From: an uncultured Bacteroidales bacterium | GTDB taxonomy: Bacteria; Bacteroidota; Bacteroidia; Bacteroidales; Bacteroidaceae | Direction of reading: 5' to 3' | Length of the DNA stretch: 64,000 bases | NCBI GenBank assembly: GCA_902768125.1 | Contig: CACXKA010000013.1 | Location: 1-64,000, forward strand | Shown: positions 14,465-23,059 of the stretch, in pieces | Numbering within the stretch: position 1 is the first letter of the stretch | Layout: every line of letters begins with the position of its first letter | Notes under the pieces: model-generated | What the model saw: only the letters and a program-made list of their open reading frames with translations | Told to the model about the DNA's origin: nothing | Databases searched by the model: none | Translations under genes and position numbers: made by a program

Positions 14465-16771
14465 TTGGATCACTACTTAGAGACGTTTAACCCTCCTCAG
14501 CGGGAGGCGGTGGAATATTGTGAGGGACCTTCGCTGGTGATTGCTGGCGCAGGGTCGGGCAAGACGAGGGTGCTGACCTATAAGATTGCCTACCTGATGG
14601 AACAGGGGTATCAGCCTTGGTCCATTTTGGCATTGACTTTCACGAACAAAGCGGCGGGTGAGATGAAAGACCGTATCGCGAAGATCGTGGGGGTGGATTA
14701 TGCAAGGATGTTGTGGATGGGTACATTCCACAGCATCTTTCTTCGTATCTTACGTCAGGAGCACGAACGGATTGGCTTCTCAGCAAACTTCACTATTTAT
14801 GATGCGGCTGACAGCAAGAGCCTGGTGAAAAGCATCATCAAGGAGATGGAACTGGACGACAAGACGTATAAGCCAGGAACGGTACTGGGCGTCATCTCGA
14901 ATGCGAAGAACCAGTTGGTGACGGCTGAACAATATGTGGCAAACCCTGCCAATCGACAAGCGGATGCACGACACAACATGACGATGATGGGGCAGATTTT
15001 CTTGCGCTATTGCAGTCGATGCCGCCAGAGTGATGCGATGGATTTTGATGATATCCTGCTCTATACCTATCGTCTGTTTGAGCAGCACCCCGACGTGCTG
15101 GAGAAATGGGAACAGCGGTTCAGGTATGTGTTGGTGGATGAGTACCAAGACACGAACTTTGCGCAGCATCGCATCGTGTGGCAACTGACGAAGAACCATC
15201 GGCACGTTTGTGTGGTGGGTGACGATGCTCAAAGCATCTACAGCTTCCGAGGGGCGAATATCGACAATATCCTGACGTTCCAGAAGATATACGAGGGGGC
15301 AAGATTGTTCAAATTGGAAAGGAACTACCGTTCGACGCAGAACATCGTGGAAGCGGCAAACAGCCTGATCAAGAAGAACAGTCACCAGATTCAGAAGGAC
15401 ATCTTCTCGGAGAATGACCGAGGGGAGAAGCTGCATGTGATGGACACCCATTCGGACATAGAGGAGGCAAAGATGGTGGTGAATGCCATTCGTGCCACCA
15501 AGCGGAGAGAGGGGTGTGAGTACTCGGACTTTGCCGTGCTGTACAGGACGAATGCGCAGAGCCGTGTATTTGAGGACACGATGCGCAAGGAGGCGATTCC
15601 TTATCGCATCTATGGCGGTCTTTCGTTCTATCAGCGCAAGGAAATCAAGGATGTGATTGCCTATTTCCGATTGGCTGTGAACCCGAACGATGAGGAGGCG
15701 TTCAAGCGTGTCATCAACTATCCGGCACGAGGCATCGGACAGACGACGGTGAGCAAGATTCTGCAAACGGCAACAGCGCATGAGGTGAGCCTTTGGACAG
15801 TCATTAGTTCGCCTGAACAATATGAACTGGGCGTGAACAAAGGCACCTTGACGAAGATTGAGGCGTTTCGCGAGATGATTGCCTCGTTCGTGGAGAATGT
15901 GCAGACGATGGCTGCCAACCAGATTGGCACGATGATTGTGAAGCAAAGTGGCATCATTGCCGACATCTATCAAGATAAGACGCCTGAGAACCTTTCGCGT
16001 CAGGAGAATGTGGAGGAACTCGTCAACGGCATCCAGGACTTCTGCGACATGCGCATGGAGGAGGGCAACGAGAACATCTCGCTGAACGACTATCTGTCAG
16101 AGGTTTCGCTGATGAGTGATGTGGACAGCGACAAGGGAAGCGATGAACCCAAGGTGACGCTTATGACCATCCACTCTGCCAAGGGCTTGGAGTTCGGAAC
16201 GGTGTTTGTGGTGGGCTTGGAAGAAGGACTGTTCCCCAGCGATATGGTGTCGGGCAATCCGCGTGAGATGGAGGAGGAACGCCGCTTGTTCTATGTGGCA
16301 ATCACCCGCGCCAAGACACATTGCTACTTGTCGTATGCCCAATGCCGTTTCCGTTACGGACAGATGGAGTTCTCGGCTCCCAGCCGTTTCCTGAAGGACA
16401 TCGACCCGAAATATCTGGATAGGCAACAAAGTATGTTCTCGACAAGGAGAAGCATGGAGGATGATGTACAGCTCCCTTGGCAAAGAAAAGAGGGGCTTCG
16501 TCCATTCAGACCTACAATGCCTTCCATCAAACCGATCCCAGCAGCAAGACCTGCATCAATCACATCATCCATTAACCCCATTAATCCCATCCCATCAGGA
16601 CACACTTCTTCCCTCTCTGTTGGCACCCATATCCTTCACAACCGTTTCGGAAGAGGGGAAGTACTCCGACTGGAAGGTACAGGCGACAACACGAAGGCAA
16701 CGGTGCAGTTTGAGAATGTGGGCACGAAGCAGCTGTTGCTGAAGTTTGCAAAATTTGAAGTAATTGATTGA
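14465..16771 (+). CDS. uvrD: UvrD/PcrA-type ATP-dependent DNA helicase
   Basis: 768 residues. SF1A 3'-5' helicase for nucleotide excision and mismatch repair and replication-fork processing. Motif I (Walker A) AGAGSGKTRVL is at ~residue 27; motif Ia LALTFTNKAAGEM; motif II VDEYQDTN; motif III GDDAQSIYSFRGA; motif IV LERNYRST; motifs V-VI LMTIHSAKGLEF and RRLFYVAITRAK. The C-terminal Tudor-like RNA-polymerase-binding domain (GTHILHNRFGRGEVL) is present. The start is TTG: no ATG or GTG is available in frame after the stop at 14441, and the TTG lies within a heptamer repeat. Residues ~695-720 carry a low-complexity insert (SINPINPIPS). Confidence 0.93.
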   Translation: MDHYLETFNPPQREAVEYCEGPSLVIAGAGSGKTRVLTYKIAYLMEQGYQPWSILALTFTNKAAGEMKDRIAKIVGVDYARMLWMGTFHSIFLRILRQEHERIGFSANFTIYDAADSKSLVKSIIKEMELDDKTYKPGTVLGVISNAKNQLVTAEQYVANPANRQADARHNMTMMGQIFLRYCSRCRQSDAMDFDDILLYTYRLFEQHPDVLEKWEQRFRYVLVDEYQDTNFAQHRIVWQLTKNHRHVCVVGDDAQSIYSFRGANIDNILTFQKIYEGARLFKLERNYRSTQNIVEAANSLIKKNSHQIQKDIFSENDRGEKLHVMDTHSDIEEAKMVVNAIRATKRREGCEYSDFAVLYRTNAQSRVFEDTMRKEAIPYRIYGGLSFYQRKEIKDVIAYFRLAVNPNDEEAFKRVINYPARGIGQTTVSKILQTATAHEVSLWTVISSPEQYELGVNKGTLTKIEAFREMIASFVENVQTMAANQIGTMIVKQSGIIADIYQDKTPENLSRQENVEELVNGIQDFCDMRMEEGNENISLNDYLSEVSLMSDVDSDKGSDEPKVTLMTIHSAKGLEFGTVFVVGLEEGLFPSDMVSGNPREMEEERRLFYVAITRAKTHCYLSYAQCRFRYGQMEFSAPSRFLKDIDPKYLDRQQSMFSTRRSMEDDVQLPWQRKEGLRPFRPTMPSIKPIPAARPASITSSINPINPIPSGHTSSLSVGTHILHNRFGRGEVLRLEGTGDNTKATVQFENVGTKQLLLKFAKFEVID

Positions 16772-16772
16772 T

Positions 16773-17927
16773 ATGACTTTACTGGAAAAGAATATAGACA
16801 AGATACCATCGCCTTGCTATGTGATGGAAGAGACGTTGCTGCGCAGGAATCTGGAACTGATTCGTGATGTGGCACGTCGTGCCGATGTGGAAATCATCTT
16901 GGCGTTCAAGGCGTTTGCCCTGTGGAAGAGTTTCCCGATTTTCAGGGAGTACATCAACAGCACGACTGCCTCGTCGCTGTTTGAGGCACGCTTGGCAAAG
17001 GAGGAATTTGGCAACAAGGCGCACACATATTCGCCTGCCTATACGGAGGAAGAATTTGAGGATATTCTGGCATGTTCCAGTCACATCACGTTTAACTCCT
17101 TGAGTCAGTACCAACGCTTTGCTCAGCAAGTGAAGGGTAGGGCATCCATCGGCATTCGCGTCAATCCTGAATACAGCGAGATAGAGACGGAACTCTATAA
17201 CCCTTGTGCGCCTGGTTCACGTTTTGGCATTTTGGCAAAAGACCTTCCAGAGCAGTTACCAACTGACATCGAGGGCTTCCACATCCATTGTCATTGCGAG
17301 TCGGGTAGCGATGTGTTTGCCCGCACTTTGGAACATATCGAAGCGAAATTCTCGAAGTGGTTCCCACAAATCCAATGGATTAATTTTGGTGGTGGGCATC
17401 TGATGACTCGCAAGGATTATGATGTGGAACTGCTCATCAAAACCTTGCAGGATTTCCATGCCCGTTATCCGCATCTGAAAGTCATCCTCGAACCTGGCAG
17501 TGCCTTTGCTTGGCAGACAGGACCACTTGTGACGAAGGTGGTGGACATCGTGGAGAACAATGGCATCAAAACTGCCATCATCAATGCCAGTTTCACTTGC
17601 CACATGCCTGATTGTCTGGAGATGCCATATATGCCAGAGATACGAGGGGCAGAAATTGTAAATGGAAAATCCTCAAATAGTAAATATAGTTATCGTATTG
17701 GCGGAAACTCCTGTCTTTCAGGCGACTTCATGGGTACTTGGAAATTTGACCACGAGCTGCAGATAGGGGAGACGCTTATTTTCGAGGACATGATACACTA
17801 CACAACTGTGAAGACGACGATGTTCAACGGCATCGGACATCCTTCCATCGGCATGCTGCACGAGGATGGCACGTTTGAATTGTTCCGACAGTTCACTTAC
17901 GAGGATTATCGCGACAGGATGTGCTGA
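16773..17927 (+). CDS. nspC: Carboxynorspermidine decarboxylase
   Basis: 384 residues from ATG 16773. It decarboxylates carboxy(nor)spermidine to (nor)spermidine in the alternative polyamine pathway, using PLP. Fold III alanine-racemase-like enzyme: PLP lysine in LAFKAFALWKSFP (~residue 41), glycine-rich phosphate site INFGGGHL, and CHMPDCLEMP with the C-terminal GGNSCLSGDFMG contributed to the active site across the dimer. The start codon is 1 bp past the helicase stop, so the genes are probably cotranscribed. An in-frame TTG at 16764 is the alternative start. A strong terminator follows. Confidence 0.93.
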   Translation: MTLLEKNIDKIPSPCYVMEETLLRRNLELIRDVARRADVEIILAFKAFALWKSFPIFREYINSTTASSLFEARLAKEEFGNKAHTYSPAYTEEEFEDILACSSHITFNSLSQYQRFAQQVKGRASIGIRVNPEYSEIETELYNPCAPGSRFGILAKDLPEQLPTDIEGFHIHCHCESGSDVFARTLEHIEAKFSKWFPQIQWINFGGGHLMTRKDYDVELLIKTLQDFHARYPHLKVILEPGSAFAWQTGPLVTKVVDIVENNGIKTAIINASFTCHMPDCLEMPYMPEIRGAEIVNGKSSNSKYSYRIGGNSCLSGDFMGTWKFDHELQIGETLIFEDMIHYTTVKTTMFNGIGHPSIGMLHEDGTFELFRQFTYEDYRDRMC

Positions 17928-17970
17928 TGAGGCTTTCTTCAGGATTGAAACATAAATGATTGGAACATAA

Positions 17971-18000
17971 AAAGGGCTTGACAAACTCGTCAAGCCCTTA
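17971..18000. terminator. Bidirectional terminator between nspC and the OMP gene
   Basis: AAGGGCTTGAC (17972-17982) pairs perfectly with GTCAAGCCCTT (17989-17999) around a 6-base loop, preceded by an A tract. It serves two convergent genes. Confidence 0.85.
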
Positions 18001-18011
18001 CTTCTCTCTCT

Positions 18012-20939
18012 TTAGAAGCGACCGCCACCACCGCCAAAGCCTCCGCCGAAGCCACCGCCGCCACCACGGCCTCCGCCAAAGTCGCCTCCGCCCATTGGCA
18101 TCTCGTTCATGAAGCTGCGCTGTTCACGAAGACCTTGGCGTGCTGAAGCTGAGCCAAACAGGTTGAAGCGCCAGATGAAGTGTGCCATCACGTAGCTGTA
18201 GATTGCGTTGGTCTCACGATCGGAACGTGACGTTGCGCTGATCGAACGGCTGATGTTGCTACGACGGTTCAGGATGTCTCGTGCCTCAATCGAAATGGTT
18301 GCCTGCTTCCTGTAGAGGAATCGGTAACTGATCTGTGCATTCCAGATGAGTTCGTTCGTGTTCATGTTAGCGGATGAATAACCACGACGTGAACTAACGT
18401 TGATGTCGGTAGAATAGCCGAAACCATTCTGGAAGTTACCTGTTGAGGAAAGTCCGTAGTTGAAGTTGAAAGTGTTCTGGTTGCCTGTTGCCACCATCTG
18501 GTTCTTCGTCTTTGACCAAGTGAAGTTTCCGTTGGCACGGATGTCGATGTCGCTCAGACGCAAGGTGATGCTCAGACGTTCGCCAAGGCTGAAGTCCTTC
18601 GTGGTGTTCTTGGACGTGATTCTGTTCTGATAGAGGTAGCTGACGTGATTGTTCAACGATGCATTCGTGCTGGCGTTCAGCGACAGTTTATCCCATCCAA
18701 GTGGTGTGTTGAAACCGATGGTTCCTCTGGTGTTCCAGTTACCGTTGATGTTCTCAGGACGTGAACGCTGTCCACCTGTCTCCTCGTAGTATTCTGTGCG
18801 CTGTGCAATGCTGTTACGAGTGATTCCGTAGGTGAAATTAGCGTTGATGCTCTGCCTTGTTGCCTCGAAATAGTTGTTGTAGTCGAGGGTGAAGTTGTGG
18901 GTGAACGACGGCTTCAGGTTAGGATTACCCTCGCGGATGTTCAGCGGGTTGCTGTTATCGGTCAGGTTGAAGAGGTCGGTCATCTCAGGTTGCTGAGTGT
19001 TGCCTCGGTAGGAGAAGCGCATCGTGTGCTGACGAGTGAATCGGAGTCGTGCATTCAACGTTGGAGAGACGCGTGATATGTTACGGCTGGCGATGGTGTC
19101 AAGTCCTTGATACTGATACACCATCTTCTGATTCTGTGCCTCGACACGGACACCTGCACTGATGTTCAGCAACTGCGTGATGAATCGCAATGAGAACTCC
19201 AGGTTGTGCGTCTTGTTGATGTTGTCTGTGTAGCGTGACAGCGAATCGCTCAAGTACTCTTCATAATAAGAAGGAAGATAGCCGTGTGCGTCGTAGAAGT
19301 CCCAGATCTCCTGACCTTTCGTATCATCCTTTGCAAAGTCATAAGTCTGACCGTCGGAGTGACGCTTCTGGTAGTTGTAGCTATAGTTGAGCTGAGCAAT
19401 CAAGTTGCGCAAAACTGGTTCTGAATAAGTGAAGCCGATGCTGTAGTTCTTGTTGTCACTTGGATTGTTGCGCAAACGGAACGTCAAGTCAGTAGAGTCA
19501 TTTCTTTGGTGGTAGATGACATTCGACCAGTTGTAGTTCTTGTTCTTGTTCTCGCTGAGCGTTCCATTCATACGGAGGCTGATATTACGTCCGTTGCTGC
19601 CTGTGACTGCAGAAGGACCGAACCAAGGACCACCACCCAGACGACGGTTCAGCAAGAGGTTTCCGCTGAGGTTGTAGTTGTCGCCATTGCTCCAGCTGGA
19701 AGAACTGTTGTCATTGACCTTGATGGCATTGCTGATGAGATCCATCTGATTGAGCGGCTCAGTCACACCATTCTGATAAGGATCATCGTTGAATGTAGCA
19801 GAAGAACTACCCGATGAACTCTTAGTCTTGCCTGTGGAAATTCGTGGAGTGAACTGCAGGGTGGTGAGTGAGTCAATCTGCCACTCAACTCGGAAGTCGC
19901 TATTGAAGTTATTGTTCTTGTTGTTGTTTTGGTTGAGGTTGTTGCTGTATGATGCCGCTCTCACGAAGTTCTGGCTGCTGCTCTTCGTGTAGGAATGGCT
20001 CTTGTTGTAGTTGAAACGGAAGTTACCGCCAATCTCCAGCGTGGGCAGGTCGAACATCAATCGTCCACCAACCTGTTTAGCTGTTGCATTACCATTACTT
20101 CCCGTATTGTTCTGAGAGCCAAGCACATTGCCCTGCATCTTGTCGTTGAAACGGTTGAGCATTAATCTGCCCGAATAGAGTTTCTCCGTACCATATCCTG
20201 CATCAAGGTTTCCGAACCATCCTTGCTGGAAGCCTTTCTTGATGGTCAGGTCAAGCACTGTCTCTTCTTCACCGTCGTCAATACCTGTGATACGGCTGAA
20301 ATCTGACTGCTTGTCGTAAGCTTTCACCTTGTCCACAATCTCTGCAGGCAGGTTCTTCATGGACATATTCTGGTCATTGCCAAAGAACTCCTTACCTCCC
20401 ACGAGGATTCTTCTCACGGTCTTACCATTCACCTTGATGGTACCATCTTCGATCGTCACGCCAGGCAACTTCTTGATGAGGTCTTCCAGCACACTACCTT
20501 CTGGCACCTTGAACGCATCAGCGTTGAAGATGAGGGTGTCGTCCTTCATCTCCATTTCTTTCAGTTCAGCAGTCACCACAGCTTCATTCAGCTTGACATC
20601 GCTCACCGTCATCATGATGGTGCCAATGGTGATGTCGCCCTTGGTCGCTTTTTTGTTGACTGTAATACTTTTGTAGAAATCCCGATAGCCCACATAGGAA
20701 ACCTTCAAGATGTAATTACCGTCTTTCACACTTTTGATAGAGAAGGAACCGTCTCTTGTCGTGGCGTTACCTGCCACCAAACGTGTTGTGTCTGTGCTCA
20801 TCACCCTCACGGTGCTGGCGATCAGAGGTTCGCCATTCTCACTATCAATGACTTTACCCTTGAGCGTTGACTGCGCAAAGGAAACTAATGTTGCCATCGT
20901 GAGAACAAACGAAAGGATTGTTCTTTTGGAAATAGCCAT
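18012..20939 (-). CDS. Outer-membrane beta-barrel protein with N-terminal regulatory domain (TonB-dependent receptor-like)
   Basis: 975 residues. A signal peptide (MAISKRTILSFVLTMATLVSFAQ) precedes a carboxypeptidase-regulatory-like beta-sandwich (~25-105: LKGKVIDSENGEPLIASTVRV, then GYRDFYKSITV). A plug-like segment (~125-240: EGSVLEDLIKKLPGVTIEDG, then VLDLTIKKG) and a long barrel rich in Asn, Ser, Thr and aromatic residues follow. This matches the outer-membrane beta-barrel family related to SusC/TonB receptors; the ligand is unknown. No SusD partner is adjacent. The last ~45 residues after the final strand are nearly all Gly with Asp, Arg and Phe, ending in GGGRF. Confidence 0.85.
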   Translation of the reverse strand: MAISKRTILSFVLTMATLVSFAQSTLKGKVIDSENGEPLIASTVRVMSTDTTRLVAGNATTRDGSFSIKSVKDGNYILKVSYVGYRDFYKSITVNKKATKGDITIGTIMMTVSDVKLNEAVVTAELKEMEMKDDTLIFNADAFKVPEGSVLEDLIKKLPGVTIEDGTIKVNGKTVRRILVGGKEFFGNDQNMSMKNLPAEIVDKVKAYDKQSDFSRITGIDDGEEETVLDLTIKKGFQQGWFGNLDAGYGTEKLYSGRLMLNRFNDKMQGNVLGSQNNTGSNGNATAKQVGGRLMFDLPTLEIGGNFRFNYNKSHSYTKSSSQNFVRAASYSNNLNQNNNKNNNFNSDFRVEWQIDSLTTLQFTPRISTGKTKSSSGSSSATFNDDPYQNGVTEPLNQMDLISNAIKVNDNSSSSWSNGDNYNLSGNLLLNRRLGGGPWFGPSAVTGSNGRNISLRMNGTLSENKNKNYNWSNVIYHQRNDSTDLTFRLRNNPSDNKNYSIGFTYSEPVLRNLIAQLNYSYNYQKRHSDGQTYDFAKDDTKGQEIWDFYDAHGYLPSYYEEYLSDSLSRYTDNINKTHNLEFSLRFITQLLNISAGVRVEAQNQKMVYQYQGLDTIASRNISRVSPTLNARLRFTRQHTMRFSYRGNTQQPEMTDLFNLTDNSNPLNIREGNPNLKPSFTHNFTLDYNNYFEATRQSINANFTYGITRNSIAQRTEYYEETGGQRSRPENINGNWNTRGTIGFNTPLGWDKLSLNASTNASLNNHVSYLYQNRITSKNTTKDFSLGERLSITLRLSDIDIRANGNFTWSKTKNQMVATGNQNTFNFNYGLSSTGNFQNGFGYSTDINVSSRRGYSSANMNTNELIWNAQISYRFLYRKQATISIEARDILNRRSNISRSISATSRSDRETNAIYSYVMAHFIWRFNLFGSASARQGLREQRSFMNEMPMGGGDFGGGRGGGGGFGGGFGGGGGRF

Positions 20940-21021
20940 GTTTGTTAGTTGTTGTTAATTTTGTTTTAGGTTTGTGCTTTATAAGACCTCCCTTCCTGTC
21001 AAAAGTTTAACATCACCCTAA

Positions 21022-21142
21022 TTTTTTGTTTCCCCTAGGGGCTACAATTTTTTCCCTTAAGGGTTGCAAATTTTTCTCTTAGGCTTTGCAGATTTTTTTT
21101 CATAGTTACTCCGCAATTTTTTCATAGTTATTCAACAAAAAA
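21022..21142. repeat. Five-unit palindromic element, copy B
   Basis: 121 bp bounded by TTTTTTGTT (21022-21030) and AACAAAAAA (21134-21142), with units CCCCTAGGGG, CCCTTAAGGG, CTCTTAGG, CATAGTTACT and CATAGTTATT, each followed by GCAA-like bases and a T tract. It corresponds to copy A (11172-11294) read on the other strand. Confidence 0.7.
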
Positions 21143-21170
21143 GAGAGCTTCACTTTGTGAAACTCTCTCT
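21143..21170 (-). terminator. Terminator of the tRNA-Asp operon
   Basis: On the minus strand GAGAGTTTCAC pairs with GTGAAGCTCTC around AAA and is followed by TTTTTTG. The T tract is shared with the end of repeat copy B. Confidence 0.8.
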
Positions 21171-21173
21171 CGG

Positions 21174-21247
21174 CGGTGCGTACGAGACTCGAACTCGTGA
21201 CCCCATGCGTGACAGGCATGTATTCTAACCTACTGAACTAACGCACC
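21174..21247 (-). tRNA. tRNA-Asp (GTC)
   Basis: Minus-strand cloverleaf: acceptor GGTGCGT / ACGCACC, D arm with TTAGTTCAGTAGGTTAGAA, anticodon loop CTGTCAC with GTC, T arm with GTTCGAGTC. CCA is not encoded (CCG follows). It is identical to the copy at 21295-21368. Confidence 0.93.
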
Positions 21248-21294
21248 AATGTTTTCTTTTTTGTTTAGAGACCTCAGAAAACCATTGGTCTTGG

Positions 21295-21368
21295 CGGTGC
21301 GTACGAGACTCGAACTCGTGACCCCATGCGTGACAGGCATGTATTCTAACCTACTGAACTAACGCACC
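21295..21368 (-). tRNA. tRNA-Asp (GTC), second identical copy
   Basis: Same sequence as the downstream copy, 47 bp away, transcribed first from the promoter at 21411-21418. Confidence 0.93.
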
Positions 21369-21410
21369 ATTTTATGCTGTTTTCAGAACCTCTGTTCTCG
21401 TTAGCGAGTG

Positions 21411-21441
21411 CAAAGGTACGACATTTTGTGAAACTGACAAA
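21411..21441 (-). promoter_or_regulatory. Promoter of the tRNA-Asp pair
   Basis: On the minus strand TACCTTTG (21411-21418) with TTTG 19 bp upstream. Confidence 0.7.
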
Positions 21442-21583
21442 GAAAATCCAACTTTTTTTCATCGGAAACGAAAAAACTCTTTCTGTCAGGCGTTTGTGGA
21501 GTGTTTCCGCCTTCTCGCTCGACAATAAAAGTTAAAACTTATAGTTTTACGACCTATTATACATACATATTCTGTTTTTTTTG

Positions 21584-21591
21584 TACCTTTG
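21584..21591 (+). promoter_or_regulatory. -7 element of the ppiC-surA-ostA-mutL operon
   Basis: TACCTTTG, 33 bp before the chosen ATG at 21625. Confidence 0.7.
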
Positions 21592-21624
21592 CAGTCAGAT
21601 TTGTCAAATACAGCAAAAATATCA

Positions 21625-23058
21625 ATGAAAAAAATAACGTTTTTAGCGGCTTCTCTGATGATGGGTCTCTCGGCTGTGGCACAGACGGCAGACCCTGTTA
21701 TTATGCGTGTCAACGGCAAAAGCATCACGAGAAGTGAGTTTGAGTATTCGTTCAACAAGAACAATTCGGATGGCGTGTTGGACAAGAAGACAGTGGAAGA
21801 GTATGTGCCGTTGTATGTGGATTTCAAGTTGAAGGTCGCAGAGGCGGAAAGTCAGCGTCTTGACACGTTGAGTGCCCTTCGCAAGGAATTGGACAGCTAT
21901 AAGGAGCAAATGGTGATTCCAACCATTGTGGATTCTGCCTATATTGAACGCGAAGCTCGCCGAACCTATGACAACACAGCTTCTCGTTTTGAGGGTAAGG
22001 ACTTGCTGACGGCAAGCCATATTCTGGCTTTGATGCGTCAGGATGCGACGGCTGAGCAGCAGGCAGCAGCAAAAGCACGCATTGACAGTATCTATAATGT
22101 GTTGAAGGCGGTGCCTAAGGGACAACTGGCAGGAAAGTTTGCAGAACTGGCAAAGGAAAAGAGCGACGACCAGGGCTCTGCACAGCGTGGTGGTGCCTTG
22201 GGACAATTTGGAAAAGGCATGATGATTCCAGACTTTGAAAACGCTGCTTATGCCCTGAAGGCTGGTGAGATGTCGGCTCCTATCAAATCGACGGTCGGTT
22301 GGCACATTATCTATATGGAGGATCGTCACCCATTTGAATCCTATGAGTTCCATCATGACAATATCATCAAGTTCTTGGATCAGCGTGGCATCAAGGAGGC
22401 TTCAGCGAATGCTTATTTGGACTCTGTGTCGAACGAACGTCACATCACGAGGGCTGAATTGGTGGATGAACTGCACAAGCAGATGATGGAGAAGGATGCA
22501 GAACTGAAGAACCTGTCGCAGGAATATTATGACGGAACGCTGATGTATGAGGTGACGAAGAAGGATGTGTGGGACAAGGCTCAGCAGAATACGGTTGCTC
22601 AGGAGGCTTATTTTAAGGCTCATAAGAAGGACTATGCTTGGGATGCTCCCCGATTCTGTGGCATCGTGATTCATACGAAAGATGCAGCTACGATGAAGAA
22701 AGTCAAGACCCTTCTGAAGGGTGCAGATGAAGAGAATTGGGCAAAGACGGCTGTATCTTTGAACAATGACTCGGTGAAGATTGTTCGTGTGGAACGTGGC
22801 ATCTTCAAGCAGGGCGACAATGCGAATGTGGATCGTCTTGTGTTTGGACAGAAGACGGAACTGAAACCAATGACGGGTTACCCTGTGACGGATGTGTGGG
22901 GTAAGAAGGCAAAGGCTCCACGCACGTCAAAGGATGTGAAGGGTCAGGTGACGACTGATTACCAGAATGCAGAGGAGAAATTGTGGGTGGAAGGTCTGAG
23001 AAAGAAGTTTGCTGTAGAGGTGTATGATGATGTGGTTAAGACGGTAAATAAACATTGA
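21625..23058 (+). CDS. Parvulin-type peptidyl-prolyl isomerase, periplasmic
   Basis: 477 residues from MKKITFLAASLMMGLSAVAQ, a signal peptide. A SurA-N-like helical part (~25-120) precedes a PpiC rotamase domain (~125-240: TASHILALM, GGALGQFGKGMMIPDFENAAYAL, STVGWHIIYME). The C-terminal ~230 residues look like a degenerate second module. It acts as a chaperone or isomerase for outer-membrane proteins. An in-frame upstream start is rejected because it overlaps the -7 box. The next gene starts 1 bp after the stop. Confidence 0.88.
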   Translation: MKKITFLAASLMMGLSAVAQTADPVIMRVNGKSITRSEFEYSFNKNNSDGVLDKKTVEEYVPLYVDFKLKVAEAESQRLDTLSALRKELDSYKEQMVIPTIVDSAYIEREARRTYDNTASRFEGKDLLTASHILALMRQDATAEQQAAAKARIDSIYNVLKAVPKGQLAGKFAELAKEKSDDQGSAQRGGALGQFGKGMMIPDFENAAYALKAGEMSAPIKSTVGWHIIYMEDRHPFESYEFHHDNIIKFLDQRGIKEASANAYLDSVSNERHITRAELVDELHKQMMEKDAELKNLSQEYYDGTLMYEVTKKDVWDKAQQNTVAQEAYFKAHKKDYAWDAPRFCGIVIHTKDAATMKKVKTLLKGADEENWAKTAVSLNNDSVKIVRVERGIFKQGDNANVDRLVFGQKTELKPMTGYPVTDVWGKKAKAPRTSKDVKGQVTTDYQNAEEKLWVEGLRKKFAVEVYDDVVKTVNKH

Positions 23059-23059
23059 T

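Noticed and set aside
14780..15973. A 397-codon minus-strand frame in the UvrD gene
   Set aside because: Antisense shadow of a helicase with complete motifs; no motif in the translation.
18012..20939. SusC of a polysaccharide utilisation locus
   Set aside because: No SusD-like gene is adjacent and the protein is shorter than a typical SusC; a general outer-membrane barrel assignment is safer.
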